Shown one piece after another: positions 5,552-6,544 of a DNA stretch of 6,544 nucleotides. The number at the start of each line of letters is the position of its first letter. The stretch's first letter is position 1. This DNA is from Anaerolineae bacterium. Lineage in GTDB: Bacteria; Chloroflexota; Anaerolineae; JAAYZQ01. Below the pieces are notes generated by a model. It was not told the origin of the DNA and made no database searches. It saw only the letters and a list, made by a program, of their open reading frames with translations. A program made the position numbers and the translations under genes. The DNA is taken from NCBI GenBank assembly GCA_016929795.1, contig JAFGIA010000338.1, forward strand, positions 1-6,544, written 5' to 3'.

Positions 5552-6544
5552 AGAAATCCCGCCCCGGCACGGGCTTGCCGGGGCATATTTCGCGGTAGGG
5601 TTGATCGTCCATGTAGCGGGACCATTCGTCCAGCGACATGTTGCGCACGGCATGGACGCAGCCCGCAGCCGCCAGGTCCTGGAGGTGGGCATAGTAGATT
5701 CGCGCCGTGCCATCGTGGCTGGCGGTCACGATCCGCTGGCCCTCACTATCCCAGGCTGCGTGCGCCACCCAGTCCTGGTGGCCGCGCAGCACGGCCAGCG
5801 CCTGGCCGGTGCCGGCCTCCCACACCCGCGCCGTGTCGTCGGTGCCCGCAGTCACAAGGTAGCGTCCTGATCCATCCCAGGCTGCCTGTTTCACGGCACC
5901 CGCGTGGCCGAGCAGCCAGGCCAGGGGCTCGCCGGTCTCGGCGTCCCACACGCCGGCGGTGCCATCCTCACCGGCGGTCACGATGCGATCTCCCCGGGGG
6001 GCCCACGCGGCGAGATAGACGATGCCCGTGTGCTTGCTCAGGGTGAGCAGCTCCTCGCCCGTCTCGGCGTCCCACACGCGGGCGGTGCCGTCGGCGCCCG
6101 CGGTGACGATGCGCCGCCCGGCGCCATCCCACGCCGCCTGCACCACCGTAGCCTGATGGCCGCGCAGCACGGCCAGCTCCCGCCCGGTCTCGGCATTCCA
6201 CACGCGCGCGGTGCCATCGTTGCTGGTGGTCACGATGCGCCGCCCCTCTCCATCCCATGCCACGTGCTCCATCGACCCGTTGTGGTCGCGCAGCACGGCC
6301 AGCTCTTGCCCGGTCTCGGCGTCCCACACGCGGGCGGTGCCATCCTGGCCCACGGTCACGATGCGGCGTCCCTCTGGGTCCCAGGCCGCGTGTTTCATCA
6401 CGTACCCCTGGCCGCGCAGCACGAGCAGCTCTTCGCCCGTCTCGGCCTCCCACACCCGGGCCGTGCCATCCTCTGCGGCGGTCACGATGCGCCGCCCCTG
6501 TGGGTCCCACGCCGCGTGTACCACGGCGTCCTCGTGGCCGCGCA
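5550..6544 (-). CDS. WD40 beta-propeller protein, C-terminal part (5' end outside window)
   Basis: The frame is open to the window edge, so the true start lies beyond 6544. About 331 residues are visible. They make seven WD40 units of exactly 42 residues, the first lacking only its opening leucine codon, with consensus LRGHxxxVxxAAWDxxGRRI continuing as VTAxxDGTARVWDAETG. After the last unit comes a 40-residue tail containing NMSLDEWSRYMDDQPYREIC and a PGKP end. A tail of this form (RNLT-x-EEW-x-x-Y-x-x-x-x-PYR-x-x-C) closes many bacterial STAND-NTPase or TIR/caspase-linked WD40 proteins. One propeller of seven blades would be complete here. No effector, NTPase or membrane segment is visible. 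WD40 propellers usually serve as ligand sensors or docking platforms, and the function of this one is unknown. The TAA stop lies in the convergent gene's terminator. Confidence 0.92.
   Translation of the reverse strand, partial: RGHEDAVVHAAWDPQGRRIVTAAEDGTARVWEAETGEELLVLRGQGYVMKHAAWDPEGRRIVTVGQDGTARVWDAETGQELAVLRDHNGSMEHVAWDGEGRRIVTTSNDGTARVWNAETGRELAVLRGHQATVVQAAWDGAGRRIVTAGADGTARVWDAETGEELLTLSKHTGIVYLAAWAPRGDRIVTAGEDGTAGVWDAETGEPLAWLLGHAGAVKQAAWDGSGRYLVTAGTDDTARVWEAGTGQALAVLRGHQDWVAHAAWDSEGQRIVTASHDGTARIYYAHLQDLAAAGCVHAVRNMSLDEWSRYMDDQPYREICPGKPVPGRDF
5561..5584. other. Hairpin-forming inverted repeat in the WD40 3' end
   Basis: GCCCCGGCA (5561-5569) pairs with TGCCGGGGC (5576-5584), giving a 9-bp stem with a 6-base loop, inside the codons for the last residues of the WD40 protein. 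It sits just beyond the phosphorylase terminator. It may serve as a back-up structure or protect the 3' end of either transcript. No run of T follows it closely on either strand. Confidence 0.5.
5664..6544 (-). repeat. Seven in-frame 126-bp WD40-coding repeats
   Basis: Units begin, in coding order, at about 6545 (one base outside), 6419, 6293, 6167, 6041, 5915 and 5789, always 126 bases apart with no insertion. The DNA itself is highly similar: a 29-base stretch at 6061-6089 recurs unchanged at 6313-6341, exactly two units away. This points to recent duplication or gene conversion among units rather than long independent drift. Confidence 0.9.

Noticed and set aside
5468..5713. Minus-strand open frame with GTPAG-like repeats
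   Set aside because: It is a by-product of the 12-bp terminator repeat read in another frame, and it overlaps the real WD40 end.
5664..6544. Regular repeats considered as a CRISPR array
   Set aside because: The 126-base period is in frame throughout and encodes WD40 blades. There are no short identical repeats with unique spacers.

Overview
The window is GC-rich bacterial chromosomal DNA, densely coded, with no rRNA, tRNA, insertion sequence or CRISPR. My best guess for the source is a member of the Chloroflexota (Anaerolineae-like). This is inference only. It rests on the high GC content, a folate-dependent TrmFO, and a repetitive WD40 protein with the short C-terminal tail common in large STAND-type proteins of Chloroflexota and Cyanobacteria. 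No phylogenetic marker was run.

Layout from left to right. Bases 1-121 hold an inverted pair of REP-like double-hairpin repeats; the right copy contains the stop codon of the first gene. Four genes then lie on the minus strand. In transcription order from the centre leftward they are a stand-alone response-regulator receiver (4041-3658), trmFO (3671-2313, overlapping the receiver gene by 14 bases), a low-specificity L-threonine aldolase with its own good sigma-70-type promoter (2028-979), and a membrane-bound NapH/CcoG-like polyferredoxin (909-103). Divergently, on the plus strand, is pyrimidine-nucleoside phosphorylase (4152-5456). It ends at a strong intrinsic terminator built from a 12-bp tandem repeat. 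Entering from the right edge on the minus strand is the 3' part of a WD40 gene (6544-5550, 5' end outside the window). Its stop codon lies in the T-tract of the phosphorylase terminator.

How the genes relate. The receiver and trmFO look translationally coupled. The receiver and the phosphorylase are fired from two back-to-back extended -10 promoters in a 110-base gap, and these promoters share a mirrored ACTTT(T)GTG element. The aldolase and the polyferredoxin may be co-transcribed, with a 69-base gap. The enzymes are mostly housekeeping (tRNA T-loop methylation, nucleoside salvage, glycine/threonine metabolism), and I see no single pathway joining them.

The least ordinary items are the paired REP-like element with compensated stems at the left edge, the mirrored divergent promoters, and the truncated WD40 protein, whose unseen N-terminus could carry an NTPase or effector domain. 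I do not see a complete new system inside this window.
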